Assembly (NCBI RefSeq): GCF_052119645.1
Contig: NZ_JBGQOM010000003.1
Coordinates: forward strand, 124,001 to 188,000
Source of the DNA: Paraglaciecola sp030730205
GTDB lineage: Bacteria; Pseudomonadota; Gammaproteobacteria; Enterobacterales; Alteromonadaceae
DNA length: 64,000 nucleotides
Reading direction: 5' to 3'
Position 1 is the stretch's first letter; each line of letters starts with the position of its first letter. This document shows, in pieces, positions 55,483 to 64,000 of this stretch. Below the pieces are notes generated by a model, which saw nothing but the letters and a program-made list of their open reading frames with translations, searched no databases and had not been told where the DNA came from. Both the position numbers and the translations under genes were made by a program.

Positions 55483-57320
55483 TGGGGTGTGTCCAAAGTT
55501 AAGACTAAGTTGATTTCACCAGGCTCTTCCGATGGTTTGCGTTCAAATTTTGCACTTTCGAACACTCTTAGCATATTACGATTATCCGCTCTGACCATTG
55601 CCAACATATATTTTAAACCCCGCTGTTTAGCAATCCTTATCATTTCTGTCAGCAGCTGTTTTGCCATGCCTTTGCCATGAAATTTTTCACGGGTGACAAA
55701 GGCCACTTCACAACTTTGGTTATCGCCACATAAATAATATCGGCCCACAGCCTGGATCTCAGCGACTGAGCCCTGCTGCCTAACAATACATAAAGCAAGG
55801 TCATGACTTTGATCGACACTCACTAAGTTGCATGACTTTTCGCGGGTCATTTGGGTCGGATAGTGGTTATAACGATAAAATAAAGTCTCTTTGGTGTGGG
55901 AATAAAAAAACTCCTGTAAACGGCGCTCATCTGCAGGATTCAATGGCCGTAAGTCAAAAGCTTGGTTATCAACAGTAAGGGTAAGAAAGCCTATTGCTCC
56001 GAGCTCAGGCACATCACGGGGATAGTTTTTTTGATAATGAGGTACCCAATAATGTTCTCGTACTTTGGCTAATAATTGCTCGCGAAATTTAGGATGCGCC
56101 ACACGAATGAGCTCCAAGGCCCGCTCACGAATACTGCGTCCTTTTAACGAGGCTACGCCAAATTCAGTGACCACATAATGCACATGACCTCGTGAAGTAA
56201 CGACACCGCTACCCTCAGTAATGGTGGGAACAATACGCGAAATAGTGCCGCCTTTAGCAGTAGAAGGAATGGCAATGATGGGTTTACCGCCCATTGACAT
56301 AGCAGCGCCGCGAATAAAATCCACTTGGCCACCAATGCCACTGTAAAACTGATACCCAATAGAATCAGCCACGACTTGGCCAGTTAAATCCACTTCTAGG
56401 GCACTATTGATGGCAACCATTTTATGATTGCGCGCAATGTTTGAAGGTGAATTGAGATAGTCACTAGGATAAAATTCAACGTGCGGATTATTGTCTACAA
56501 AGTCGTATAGTTGCTTGCTGCCTAGACAAAAACTGGCCACCGTTTTACCGGGATGGAAGGTTTTTTTCCGATTGTTAATCACCCCTTTGGCAATGAGGTC
56601 GATGATGCCGTCAGTGATTAACTCACTGTGTACACCCAAATCTTTGTGATGGTGCAAGTAGCGAAGAACCGCGTTCGGAATTTTGCCTACGCCTAGCTGT
56701 AAAGTGGCACCATCTTCTACCAACATGGCCACATATTGACCAATACGTTCGGTGATTTTGTCAGGTTCATAATGGGGTAATTCAGGCAGAACCTGTTCTT
56801 TTACTATACACGCAGCAAAGTCATCCACGCGGATAAACGTTTGGCCACTGGTACGCGGCATCAAAGGGTTAATTTGCGCAATCACGTATTTGGCTTTTTT
56901 CACTGCGGCTAAATTAACATCAACCGCCACCCCCAAAGAGCAATAGCCATATTTATCTGGAGGGCTAACCATTACCAGCGCCGCATCTAAGGGCATGATG
57001 TCTTGCTCAAACAAAGAGGGCACTTCAGACAAAAAGCACGGGGTATAGTCCACTCGTCCTTCAGCCACGGCCTGGCGAATTTTTTCACCACCAATAAAAA
57101 GGGCATTGACCTTAAACAAGTCGCTAAATTGCGGCTCAACCCAACGACTTTCTGATAACGTATTGATATGCACCAGTTCGATATCATGCAGATCTTTGCT
57201 GTTGGCAATTAAGTCTTCAATGAGGGCATTAGGCACTGCAGCGTTAGAGCCAATATAAATACGATTACCTGACTTCAGTATTTCCGGCCAGTCAGGACGG
57301 TTGGGTAAGGCAACTTTCAT
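55479..57320 (-). CDS. Acetyl-CoA hydrolase/transferase fused to GNAT acetyltransferase
   Basis: This 613-residue fusion has an acetyl-CoA hydrolase/transferase (CoA-transferase) part at ~1-430, with IYIGSNAAVPNALI, QLGVGKIPNAVL, PTITEGSGVVTS and the catalytic Glu in VTEFGVASLKGRS. A GNAT domain follows at ~450-610 with acetyl-CoA-binding KFHGKGMAKQLL and LAMVRADNRNMLRVFES. The enzyme could move acyl groups between CoA, carboxylates and protein or small-molecule amines. Start 57320 has GGAG seven bases upstream. It is cotranscribed with the deacetylase-like gene. Confidence 0.9.
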   Translation of the reverse strand: MKVALPNRPDWPEILKSGNRIYIGSNAAVPNALIEDLIANSKDLHDIELVHINTLSESRWVEPQFSDLFKVNALFIGGEKIRQAVAEGRVDYTPCFLSEVPSLFEQDIMPLDAALVMVSPPDKYGYCSLGVAVDVNLAAVKKAKYVIAQINPLMPRTSGQTFIRVDDFAACIVKEQVLPELPHYEPDKITERIGQYVAMLVEDGATLQLGVGKIPNAVLRYLHHHKDLGVHSELITDGIIDLIAKGVINNRKKTFHPGKTVASFCLGSKQLYDFVDNNPHVEFYPSDYLNSPSNIARNHKMVAINSALEVDLTGQVVADSIGYQFYSGIGGQVDFIRGAAMSMGGKPIIAIPSTAKGGTISRIVPTITEGSGVVTSRGHVHYVVTEFGVASLKGRSIRERALELIRVAHPKFREQLLAKVREHYWVPHYQKNYPRDVPELGAIGFLTLTVDNQAFDLRPLNPADERRLQEFFYSHTKETLFYRYNHYPTQMTREKSCNLVSVDQSHDLALCIVRQQGSVAEIQAVGRYYLCGDNQSCEVAFVTREKFHGKGMAKQLLTEMIRIAKQRGLKYMLAMVRADNRNMLRVFESAKFERKPSEEPGEINLVLTLDTPQ

Positions 57321-57410
57321 AACAACTCCAGCAGCATAGTATTGCCTTTACTATGCCACAGGAATCTGGCCGGAGCATTAAGACCATGGTCTATAACGTG
57401 GAAACATCAG

Positions 57411-57698
57411 CTAGTGAGTTTCGGTATAATGCGCCGCCTGATTATCTAACCAAATCCGAATTAAGCGAGACTTAGCGATACCAGTATTGGCAGATAGCGC
57501 ATTAAGTTTGGCAATAGCGACCTTACCCAAGGTAAACGTGGCCTTTTTCATTGGCCCTTGGGTCGCAACTTTATTTTCTGTGCTGGGTACTAAGGCCAAA
57601 CCGCATGCATATAACTCAGCGCCTTGAATAAACTCGTCTACCGTGACTCTTTTAACTTCAGCCGACGGCGCGGATTTTTTCAAACTGCTCAGAGACAT
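57411..57698 (-). CDS. Small ribbon-helix-helix-type protein partner of ParA
   Basis: This 95-residue basic protein has a C-terminal RHH-like region (KATFTLGKVAIAKLNALSAN, then IAKSRLIRIWLDNQ). ATG 57698 has AAGGA upstream; a longer frame would sit inside the ParA gene. The gene overlaps the ParA 3' end by 41 bp, so the two are translationally coupled. It may act as the DNA-binding partner of ParA or as a regulator; neither is proven. Confidence 0.65.
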   Translation of the reverse strand: MSLSSLKKSAPSAEVKRVTVDEFIQGAELYACGLALVPSTENKVATQGPMKKATFTLGKVAIAKLNALSANTGIAKSRLIRIWLDNQAAHYTETH

Positions 57699-58347
57699 CT
57701 TGCTGTCCTTTACTAAAGAGTTCTTCAACAATGGCTCGTATTTCACCTGCGGCTTTGCCATCAGGCTCGATTTCCATCACAGAACGACCTGATTCTTCGC
57801 TATCGTCATACATGTTGCGACTAAAGGTAATGGCATCAAGCACGTCAATTTCAAAAGAACGGCATACCTCTTTTGCTTCTAATATTCGAGAGGCCAAAGA
57901 CGGCAAAGACGGACACTGGGTAATAACAAAAGCCGCATTCATTTTGGGGTTAACCATTTTGCAGGTCGAGATAATATCTTCCATGTGGGGCACTGTTTTT
58001 AAATCACGACGTTTGGGTCGCAAGGGAATTAACACATGGTTTGCTACCGACATTGACGAGCGTAGCGCCATATTGTCTTGGCCACCACAGTCAACAATTA
58101 CATATTGATAGTGGTTGTTTAAACTCAGTAATTCGTTACGTATTTTACCGTAGAGTTGAACGCAGTTTATGTTGCTCAACTGCGTATTAGCCCCTCGTTC
58201 TTGTATCCAATCTGATGTGGTACGCTGAGGATCGCAGTCGACCATCAAGACCGTAGACTTTTTCTCAACACGTAAATGCACCGCTATATTTTGTGCAAGA
58301 CAGCTTTTACCACTGCCACCTTTTTCGCCACCAACTAAAATAATCAT
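57658..58347 (-). CDS. ParA-family ATPase
   Basis: This 229-residue ATPase has a deviant Walker A motif GGEKGGSGKS, switch I-like VDCDPQRTTSDW, Walker B VIVDCGGQDN and a C-terminal helical part. It resembles ParA/MinD-type positioning proteins and lacks an N-terminal DNA-binding domain. ATG 58347 has GAGGA eight bases upstream; the longer frame to 58497 is not supported. No ParB gene or parS-like site is seen in the window, so it is an orphan pair with the small RHH-type protein. Confidence 0.88.
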   Translation of the reverse strand: MIILVGGEKGGSGKSCLAQNIAVHLRVEKKSTVLMVDCDPQRTTSDWIQERGANTQLSNINCVQLYGKIRNELLSLNNHYQYVIVDCGGQDNMALRSSMSVANHVLIPLRPKRRDLKTVPHMEDIISTCKMVNPKMNAAFVITQCPSLPSLASRILEAKEVCRSFEIDVLDAITFSRNMYDDSEESGRSVMEIEPDGKAAGEIRAIVEELFSKGQQDVSEQFEKIRAVG

Positions 58348-58720
58348 ATCTGCTTCCTCAATCACACGAATTAAGCGCCAAAGTAAGCCATCGTGTACTG
58401 CTATTGAATATGGGTAAGAATATGAAAAAGTGGGCGTGAAACAACGCTCCCTTCTGGCAACTCCGCTATCGTAGTTCATGTATGATGAAGACATCAATAA
58501 ACCTTAGACCGGAAGCTTTGCGTCATTGTTTTTCAACAATTTTGCCTTTTTCATGTGGCTAACAGTAAAACTGCTCAGTGAATTTTTCCACCTGTTAGAG
58601 GCATGGCAGTTAATGCCAAGGCATGAATATTAATACCTTAACCAGGCAAATTTAAGCGTTTGAAATGCTGGCCCGGGTAGTTTATTATGCTTTTCGTTTT
58701 TATATTATCAGGGAAGACTG
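58348..58720. other. Divergent promoter region between parA-like and TonB_C genes
   Basis: The region has no gene. It carries a good sigma70-type promoter for the plus-strand TonB_C gene at 58660-58688 and presumably the minus-strand promoter of the ParA pair nearer 58400-58500. Confidence 0.5.
58660..58688 (+). promoter_or_regulatory. Sigma70-type promoter of the TonB_C gene
   Basis: A -35 TTGAAA (58660-58665) and a -10 TATTAT (58683-58688) are separated by 17 bp, ending ~32 bp before the start codon at 58721. Each element is a close match to consensus. Confidence 0.65.
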
Positions 58721-59782
58721 ATGAAAATTAATGCCTCTATTGCCCTATTGGGCAGCCTTGTATCATTGCTTAGCCTAACTACTTTTGCCCAAAACACCGA
58801 ACTTTCGGAACATATCGAAACCATTATTAATGCCGAGCCCATAAAACGGGTACCGCCCAGTTATCCAATATCTGCCGCTAAAAAAGGGCAAGAAGGCTGG
58901 GCTAGAGTCAGCTTTGTTATCGACAAAGAAGGTAATGTCATCGATCCGATAATTATGGACTCTAGTGGATTAGATGCCTTTGAAAAAGAATCCTTAAGAG
59001 CAGTGAAAAGATGGAAATACAGCCCCGCCCTACAAAACGGTGAAGCCATAGAGCAATGCCAAGTGTCTGTGCAATTAGATTTTATGCTCAATGGCAAACA
59101 AGGGGTAACACGCCAGTTTCTTAGAAAATATAAAGATGTTATCGATGCGATTGAAGCACAAAACCTTGAACTCGCCGCCGTGCAACTCGACGAGTTAGAG
59201 CAGGATAAATTATGGAATCATACCGAAAGTGGCTATTTTTGGCTGGCTGATTCAATGTATGCAAAACACGTTGGTGATAGTAAACGAGAATTAAAATCCG
59301 TTAGTCGAGCATTATCATCTAACGACGACGCTTTTAAACGCCCGACTCGTCTTTATTTGTTAAATAGGCAAACGGTGCTATTCATCAATGATACGCAATA
59401 CGCCAATGCGCTAAACTCCTATCAAAAATTAGTGAAAGAAGACGAAGAGGGTACGTACTCTGCATCAATAAAACCCTTCACCGATAAGATAAACGAACTA
59501 TTGCACAGCTCTGAATCTATGACGCGTGAACTGCAGATGGGTAGCAGTGGCGGTATAAACCATTATTTAAGCCGCAGCAGTTTTGCCCTACAGATAAAAG
59601 ACGATGGCGTGCTTGATGAGGTCGAAGTGCGCTGCGCGAATAAACGTTCTCGTTTTACTGCCTCTGAAAACTCTGAATGGCGCATTCCTGAGGCGTGGGG
59701 CCAATGCACATTGTTTGTAACCGGCTCACCTGATACCCAATTTAATATAATTGAATTAGGCGCTTACACCGGCGAAATTTAA
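58721..59782 (+). CDS. Exported protein with TonB C-terminal-like domain near the N-terminus
   Basis: This 353-residue exported protein has a signal peptide (IALLGSLVSLLSLTTFA) and a TonB_C-type domain at ~40-125 (PPSYPISAAKKGQEGWARVS, VIDKEGNVIDPIIMDSSG, KRWKYSPALQNGEAI). A helical region (~130-270) and a small beta region (~275-353) follow. TonB proper carries this domain at its C-terminus after a membrane anchor and Pro-rich spacer, which are missing. It may interact with TonB-dependent receptors or be unrelated to energy transfer. GGGAAG precedes the start. Confidence 0.8.
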   Translation: MKINASIALLGSLVSLLSLTTFAQNTELSEHIETIINAEPIKRVPPSYPISAAKKGQEGWARVSFVIDKEGNVIDPIIMDSSGLDAFEKESLRAVKRWKYSPALQNGEAIEQCQVSVQLDFMLNGKQGVTRQFLRKYKDVIDAIEAQNLELAAVQLDELEQDKLWNHTESGYFWLADSMYAKHVGDSKRELKSVSRALSSNDDAFKRPTRLYLLNRQTVLFINDTQYANALNSYQKLVKEDEEGTYSASIKPFTDKINELLHSSESMTRELQMGSSGGINHYLSRSSFALQIKDDGVLDEVEVRCANKRSRFTASENSEWRIPEAWGQCTLFVTGSPDTQFNIIELGAYTGEI

Positions 59783-59786
59783 GCTT

Positions 59787-59818
59787 TAGCAGCCTTGCTT
59801 AATCGAGTAAGGCTGCTA
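59787..59818. terminator. Stem-loop between convergent genes
   Basis: TAGCAGCCTT (59787-59796) and AAGGCTGCTA (59809-59818) form a 10-bp perfect stem with a 12-base loop, between the TonB_C gene and the chemotaxis gene that end toward each other. Confidence 0.65.
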
Positions 59819-59827
59819 TAAACCGTT

Positions 59828-61462
59828 TTAAGATTTCACTTTGAAGTCTTTGGTTGAGTTATTGATATGCTGGTAAATTTTCGCTAACAATTTTGAAGAT
59901 TCATCCATTTTATTCACTTGTTGCACCGACACCGCGCTTTGCGACTCTAAGGCACTGAGGGCGGAATTGATATCCTTGGTTTGCTGATCTTGCTGAATCA
60001 TTTCTCGCTCTACTACCTGATTTAAACGGCTAATTTGGTTAAACGCCGCGTGCAACTTATCGACAAATTCTTGTGAGCGTTTTGACTGTTCTAAACTAAT
60101 TTCAGCCTGCTCTTTCCCTTCACTCATGGCTTGTACAGCCTTATCTGCCTCTTGCTGCAATTTACTGATATTTTGTGATATTTGTTTAGTCGATTCTTGG
60201 GTTTTATTTGCTAAGCTTCTGACTTCGTCAGCAACAACAGCAAAACCACGGCCTGACTCTCCCGCTCTGGCAGCTTCAATTGCCGCATTTAAGGCTAATA
60301 AGTTAGTTTGTTCAGCGATACCGTTGATCACATTCACCACATTACCGATGTTATCGGTATCTTTTTTCAAAGCGGCAATAATGTCAGAGGCATGATTGGT
60401 TGCCTGCAACATGATTTGACTGGTTTTTACATTTTCATCAAACATTAACTGGCCTTTGTCTGCCAGCGCATTTGAATCATTCACAAATGAATTGGCCTGA
60501 CTGATGGCATCATTAACTGAATCGTTTGAATGGGTCATTTGCTGCATGCTACCACTGAGTTTTTCAGTTTCATTAATTTGCGCAGTGATACCCGTTTTAA
60601 AGTAATCGAAGGCAACAAACATCTCTTCAATGATCACACCTAATTGTTTCACATCATTGAATATGCCCGATAAAACTTGACTTAAACCTACTTGAATAGC
60701 GGTGAAATTGTCTGCCACTTGGCCAATTTGATCTTCGGTTGTTTTGTTCACCGGTGTTGTAAAGTCGCCCTTAGCAATATACTTTGAGGTGGCCGCCATG
60801 CTATTTAAGGGCTGTAAAATACGCGTATTAACAAACCAACTGACGAGTAATAAGGCCACTGCCACAGCAAACAAAAGCAGCAAGTTAGTATACAAAGCGG
60901 CAGTTTCAGCCTGACTTGCTAGCTTAGCTTGCAAAGCACTGATCTTGGTATTAACCGAGTTAACTGCTTCATTTAAATGCTGTGTCGGTTCACGGTCAAT
61001 CCCTTTTACACTGCGGTCAGCCACGGTAATATCGTAGTCTGCTGCTATAAAAGCCTGGTAACCAGCAGTATAGGCTTCGAGCATAAGAGGATAGCTGTTA
61101 GCAAAAGCACTAAGGTGTTGATATGCAGGATGACTCGGCTCCATGTCATTTAGCAAGTCGCGATAGTGCGTTTGAATAGTCTGAGCAAGCTTGTTGAAGT
61201 TTCCCCAATATTTACTTAGATTTTCAGGGTTTTTACCGCGTATTAAGGTGTTTTTCCACTCTTGAACTTGCGTTTTAAAATCTACATTGAGGGCACCTAC
61301 TTGCACCACAAAATTCACATCGTGTTCAACGGCATTACTGTATTCATTAATCACTTTATTGAGCACTGAAAAGCCAGTAAATACCGCAGCCAATATAATG
61401 ACCAAAGCAGAAACAAATAGCAGTAGTAGCTTATTTCTGATGTTATAGCGGATCAGCTTCAT
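59828..61462 (-). CDS. Methyl-accepting chemotaxis protein
   Basis: This 544-residue receptor has an N-terminal membrane helix (KLLLLFVSALVIILAAVF), a helical periplasmic sensor (~35-185, four-helix-bundle-like), a second helix (LLLLFAVAVALLLVSWFV), a HAMP domain and a signalling domain with the tip AEQTNLLALNAAIEAARAGE and GRGFAVVADEVRSLANKT. No ligand can be assigned. ATG 61462 has AAGGA upstream. Confidence 0.92.
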   Translation of the reverse strand: MKLIRYNIRNKLLLLFVSALVIILAAVFTGFSVLNKVINEYSNAVEHDVNFVVQVGALNVDFKTQVQEWKNTLIRGKNPENLSKYWGNFNKLAQTIQTHYRDLLNDMEPSHPAYQHLSAFANSYPLMLEAYTAGYQAFIAADYDITVADRSVKGIDREPTQHLNEAVNSVNTKISALQAKLASQAETAALYTNLLLLFAVAVALLLVSWFVNTRILQPLNSMAATSKYIAKGDFTTPVNKTTEDQIGQVADNFTAIQVGLSQVLSGIFNDVKQLGVIIEEMFVAFDYFKTGITAQINETEKLSGSMQQMTHSNDSVNDAISQANSFVNDSNALADKGQLMFDENVKTSQIMLQATNHASDIIAALKKDTDNIGNVVNVINGIAEQTNLLALNAAIEAARAGESGRGFAVVADEVRSLANKTQESTKQISQNISKLQQEADKAVQAMSEGKEQAEISLEQSKRSQEFVDKLHAAFNQISRLNQVVEREMIQQDQQTKDINSALSALESQSAVSVQQVNKMDESSKLLAKIYQHINNSTKDFKVKS

Positions 61463-61763
61463 GATTAAAAATCCTTCAAATTGTAAATATAAAATGGGCT
61501 GTAGTATGTAAGGCGGCGTTGACATTTAAATGACGGCGCCACGGTTGTCATTCTATAACGGCATCGACGCCATAATACTGATATTTATTAATGCAGTTTG
61601 ACAGGCGAGCGCGTAGCTGCAACACGCTAGGTAGCGGCACTATTGCGTGGCTAACTACTTGATTTTAGGTCAACTTAAGCAATATTTATAGCCGAAAAAG
61701 CCATGAAAACTCAGTTAGTAAAGAGTATAGTTCGGCTTTGCATCTTGATTCAAAAGAGAGATT
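61463..61763. other. Divergent promoter region of the chemotaxis and aldehyde dehydrogenase genes
   Basis: No gene or RNA is recognised in ~300 bp. Promoters for the two divergent genes are expected here. Confidence 0.4.
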
Positions 61764-63140
61764 ATGCAGCGTTTTAGTATTAGCCAGTCGGTAAATGAAC
61801 TCCAACAAACTTTTCGCTCAGGGCGCACAAAAGACTTAAGCTGGCGCAGATCACAACTTATTAAACTCAAGGCTTTAATAACAGAACACCAAGCTGAGTT
61901 TGTCAGAGCCTTGCAACAAGATCTGCATAAAAGCGAACAAGAGGCTTGGACCTCTGAAATCGGCTTTACCCTCAGTGATATCGACCATACCTTACACAAC
62001 TTATCGAGCTGGGCGAAACCACGAAAGGTATCAACGCCGTTATTTGTGCAACCTGGCAAGAGCTATCTGTTACCCGAACCGTTGGGTACCGTATTGATTA
62101 TTGGCGCGTGGAATTATCCACTGCAGCTAGTGCTCGCACCGCTTGTAGCGGCTATTGCAGCTGGAAATTGCGCCATACTCAAACCCTCTGAGTTATCGTT
62201 TACGACTGCTCAATTATTAGCGAATCTGATTCCGCAATATTTAGATAGTAGTGCTTATAAAGTTGTCTTAGGCGCAGTAGAAGAAACCACTGAATTACTT
62301 AAACAGCGTTTTGACCATATTCTGTATACCGGCGGTGAACAGGTCGGCAAAATTGTCATGCGCGCTGCGGCTGAATACTTAACGCCTGTTACCCTTGAAT
62401 TAGGTGGTAAATGCCCTTGTATCGTCGACAGCCATACTGACTTAGCGGTAACGGTGGCTCGAATTGCTTGGAGTAAATGGATGAACACAGGGCAAACCTG
62501 CGTAGCTCCTGATTACGTGATAGTTGAAGAAAACTTTGCCGATACCTTTGTTGCTGCTTTAACTGCAAAAATTGAAGCATTTTATAGCGCCAACCCCAAA
62601 CAAAATGTCGACTACGGCCGTATCATTAATGAGCGACATTACAGACGTTTGAACCACTATCTAGAGGGACAGAATGTTATTTATGGCGGTGACGTAGACC
62701 CTGTAAGCCACTATATTGCCCCCACTATTGTCATGTCACCTAAACTTGATAGCCCTGTGATGCAAGAAGAAATATTTGGACCGATTTTGGTTATTCTAAC
62801 TGTGGATAAAATCCAACAAGCCATTGATATCATTAACGATCGCCCTAAACCATTAGCCTTGTATCTTTACACCAAAGACAAAAATTTAGAACAGGCGGTA
62901 TTGCAGCAAACCAGTGCCGGAAACGTGGGCATTAATGATGGCATGATGTTTATGGCTAACCCTAACTTACCCTTTGGCGGCGTGGGCAACAGTGGCATGG
63001 GCGCTTATCATGGCCAATTTGGTTTTGATACCTTTAGTCATTTAAAAACCGTTCTCAAACGCAGTTTTTGGTTTGATGTGGCTTTACGCTACCCACCATT
63101 TAACAGCACTAAGTTAAACTGGCTTAAAAAGTTGCTGTAA
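61764..63140 (+). CDS. Aldehyde dehydrogenase (class 3-like)
   Basis: This 458-residue NAD(P)-dependent enzyme oxidizes aldehydes to acids. It has the nucleotide-binding PLGTVLIIGAWNYPLQL, catalytic Glu in VTLELGGKCPCIV, catalytic Cys in NTGQTCVAPDYV, and EEIFGPIL and LPFGGVGNSGMGAYHG. The length (~455-460) and C-terminal extension match class 3 long-chain fatty aldehyde dehydrogenases (ALDH3 type). It precedes a glyoxalase-fold gene by 30 bp and may be cotranscribed with it. Confidence 0.93.
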   Translation: MQRFSISQSVNELQQTFRSGRTKDLSWRRSQLIKLKALITEHQAEFVRALQQDLHKSEQEAWTSEIGFTLSDIDHTLHNLSSWAKPRKVSTPLFVQPGKSYLLPEPLGTVLIIGAWNYPLQLVLAPLVAAIAAGNCAILKPSELSFTTAQLLANLIPQYLDSSAYKVVLGAVEETTELLKQRFDHILYTGGEQVGKIVMRAAAEYLTPVTLELGGKCPCIVDSHTDLAVTVARIAWSKWMNTGQTCVAPDYVIVEENFADTFVAALTAKIEAFYSANPKQNVDYGRIINERHYRRLNHYLEGQNVIYGGDVDPVSHYIAPTIVMSPKLDSPVMQEEIFGPILVILTVDKIQQAIDIINDRPKPLALYLYTKDKNLEQAVLQQTSAGNVGINDGMMFMANPNLPFGGVGNSGMGAYHGQFGFDTFSHLKTVLKRSFWFDVALRYPPFNSTKLNWLKKLL

Positions 63141-63170
63141 TTTCACTCACTGATAAGGAAACAAACTTAC

Positions 63171-63617
63171 ATGACTATCATGCCTTTTCATCTTGCCGTT
63201 CCAGTAGATTGTTTAGATAACGCGCGCGCCTTTTATGGTGAGTTGTTAGGGTGTCAGCAAGGGCGTAGCTCTGCACAATGGATAGACTGGGACTTTTTTG
63301 GACATCAATTGGTGACGCATTTGGTTGAGCAAATGCCCAGTGCCCCTAAACATAATCAAGTCGACGAGCATGCGGTACCCGTTCCGCACTTTGGCGTTGT
63401 GCTAGGCTGGGAAACTTGGCAACAGTTGGCCGATAAGCTGCAAAAAGCACAGATAAGGTTTGTTATTGAACCTTATATTCGGTTTAAAGGCCAAGTGGGC
63501 GAACAAGCCACCTTATTTTTTCTTGACCCCGCAGGCAATGCTCTGGAATTTAAAGCGTTTAAAGACATGTCTCAATTGTTTGCTCACTCATCATACACCA
63601 CTGGTAACAATCCATAA
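63171..63617 (+). CDS. VOC (glyoxalase/dioxygenase-fold) protein
   Basis: This 148-residue protein has paired beta-alpha-beta-beta-beta modules: FHLAVPVDCLDNARAFYGEL, GHQLVTHLVEQ, then PHFGVVLGWETWQQLADKL and LFFLDPAGNALEFKAF. The metal ligands His (FHLAVP), His (GHQLV), His (PHFGV) and Glu (LEFKAF) are in the right places. The substrate is unknown. It lies 30 bp after the aldehyde dehydrogenase. Confidence 0.88.
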   Translation: MTIMPFHLAVPVDCLDNARAFYGELLGCQQGRSSAQWIDWDFFGHQLVTHLVEQMPSAPKHNQVDEHAVPVPHFGVVLGWETWQQLADKLQKAQIRFVIEPYIRFKGQVGEQATLFFLDPAGNALEFKAFKDMSQLFAHSSYTTGNNP

Positions 63618-63707
63618 TGTGTTGCGCTATCAGTAGCCAGTAGATTGTTTAGATTACAGTGAAAAGCTGGCTGACATTCACCTTTTTAAAACCTTAAGCC
63701 TTATTCA

Positions 63708-64000
63708 TTAAAGCGATTTTTTTGTTGGCATCACTACGTTAGCAAAAATAAGCCCTGCGACTAGCGACATGAAAATTAAAAACACTTCTTGGCCAATATG
63801 ATCAGCTTGTACAAAATCTTGGCCCGAAATAAAGGAGTTTAAACCAATATAGGTTTTTGAGCCTGGCACCAGCACAATCAATCCGTGCATGGCAACAATC
63901 GCCGAAGGCGCATTAGCAAACTTGGTAAATAAGTTGGCGTATACGCCCAGCGCAAAAGCACCTACAAAGGTACCCAAGCCAAAATCTAAATAAGCCGAAC
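63708..64000 (-). CDS. Threonine/serine exporter ThrE-type protein (partial)
   Basis: The frame is open to the window edge, so only the C-terminal ~97 residues are seen; the start lies right of the window. It shows membrane helices and the motifs GTFVGAFALGVYANLFTKF and LIVLVPGSKTYIGLNS of the short ThrE_2/DUF3815 half of split threonine/serine exporters. The partner half (ThrE_1/DUF1212) should lie upstream, outside the window. Confidence 0.82.
   Translation of the reverse strand, partial: SAYLDFGLGTFVGAFALGVYANLFTKFANAPSAIVAMHGLIVLVPGSKTYIGLNSFISGQDFVQADHIGQEVFLIFMSLVAGLIFANVVMPTKKSL

Overview
The window looks like chromosomal DNA of a marine gammaproteobacterium of the Alteromonadaceae type (Alteromonas, Glaciecola or Paraglaciecola). 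The reasons are a large carbohydrate TonB-dependent receptor inside a glycan-degradation locus, a yjeT-purA pair, many chemotaxis and two-component genes, moderate GC content and the general protein style. This is inference from gene content, not a database match.

Positions 1 to about 30,000 hold a rhamnogalacturonan/rhamnose utilization locus, almost entirely on the minus strand. It contains a DUF1961 (YesU-like) protein, a GH28 hydrolase, a CE12-type esterase, a Sel1/TonB_C-like protein, L-rhamnose mutarotase (rhaM), a Tat-exported GH42, a GH43, a TonB-dependent receptor, a TIM-barrel sugar isomerase-like protein, an esterase with two SGNH domains, GH115, a second GH43-like lipoprotein, and a complete phosphorylated rhamnose pathway: isomerase RhaI, kinase RhaB and fused aldolase/dehydrogenase RhaEW. 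A DeoR-type regulator lies inside the locus. Short CAATCA-like half-sites spaced exactly 10 bp apart recur in front of the locus transcription units and probably form its operators. No rhamnogalacturonan lyase, unsaturated uronyl hydrolase, rhamnosidase or inner-membrane sugar transporter is present, so part of the system should lie left of the window or elsewhere. A CNNM/CBS-domain protein (plus strand) interrupts the left part.

A two-gene cassette that does not fit sugar metabolism is inserted at 16,886-19,014: a SAM-dependent methyltransferase followed by a protein joining an HNH nuclease to a LexA/UmuD-like (S24) domain. It has a Cys-Gly site at the right distance from the catalytic-type Ser, but Arg where the general-base Lys is expected. 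This is the best candidate for an undescribed system, possibly a damage-responsive or phage-defence nuclease.

From 30,000 to 39,000 come a PRC-barrel protein, a chemotaxis receptor, a pseudouridine synthase, a serine hydrolase, Cu/Zn superoxide dismutase, a gene-free stretch with hairpins, and a GH67 alpha-glucuronidase. Positions 39,000-43,000 hold a probable operon of two spondin-domain exported proteins with a response regulator and histidine kinase, and then a diguanylate cyclase. Positions 44,000-50,600 hold yjeT, purA, a solute-binding-like protein, an Nramp-like transporter with altered metal motifs, and a large lipoprotein with a (Pro-Thr)13 linker encoded by a hexanucleotide repeat.

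Positions 50,600-54,500 hold a KtrAB potassium uptake system with a KdpDE-like two-component system whose sensor lacks the KdpD N-terminal region. Positions 54,500-58,400 hold a histone-deacetylase-like enzyme overlapping an acetyl-CoA hydrolase/transferase-GNAT fusion, and an overlapping ParA/ribbon-helix-helix pair. The right end holds a TonB_C protein, a second chemotaxis receptor, an aldehyde dehydrogenase, a glyoxalase-fold protein and a partial ThrE-type exporter.
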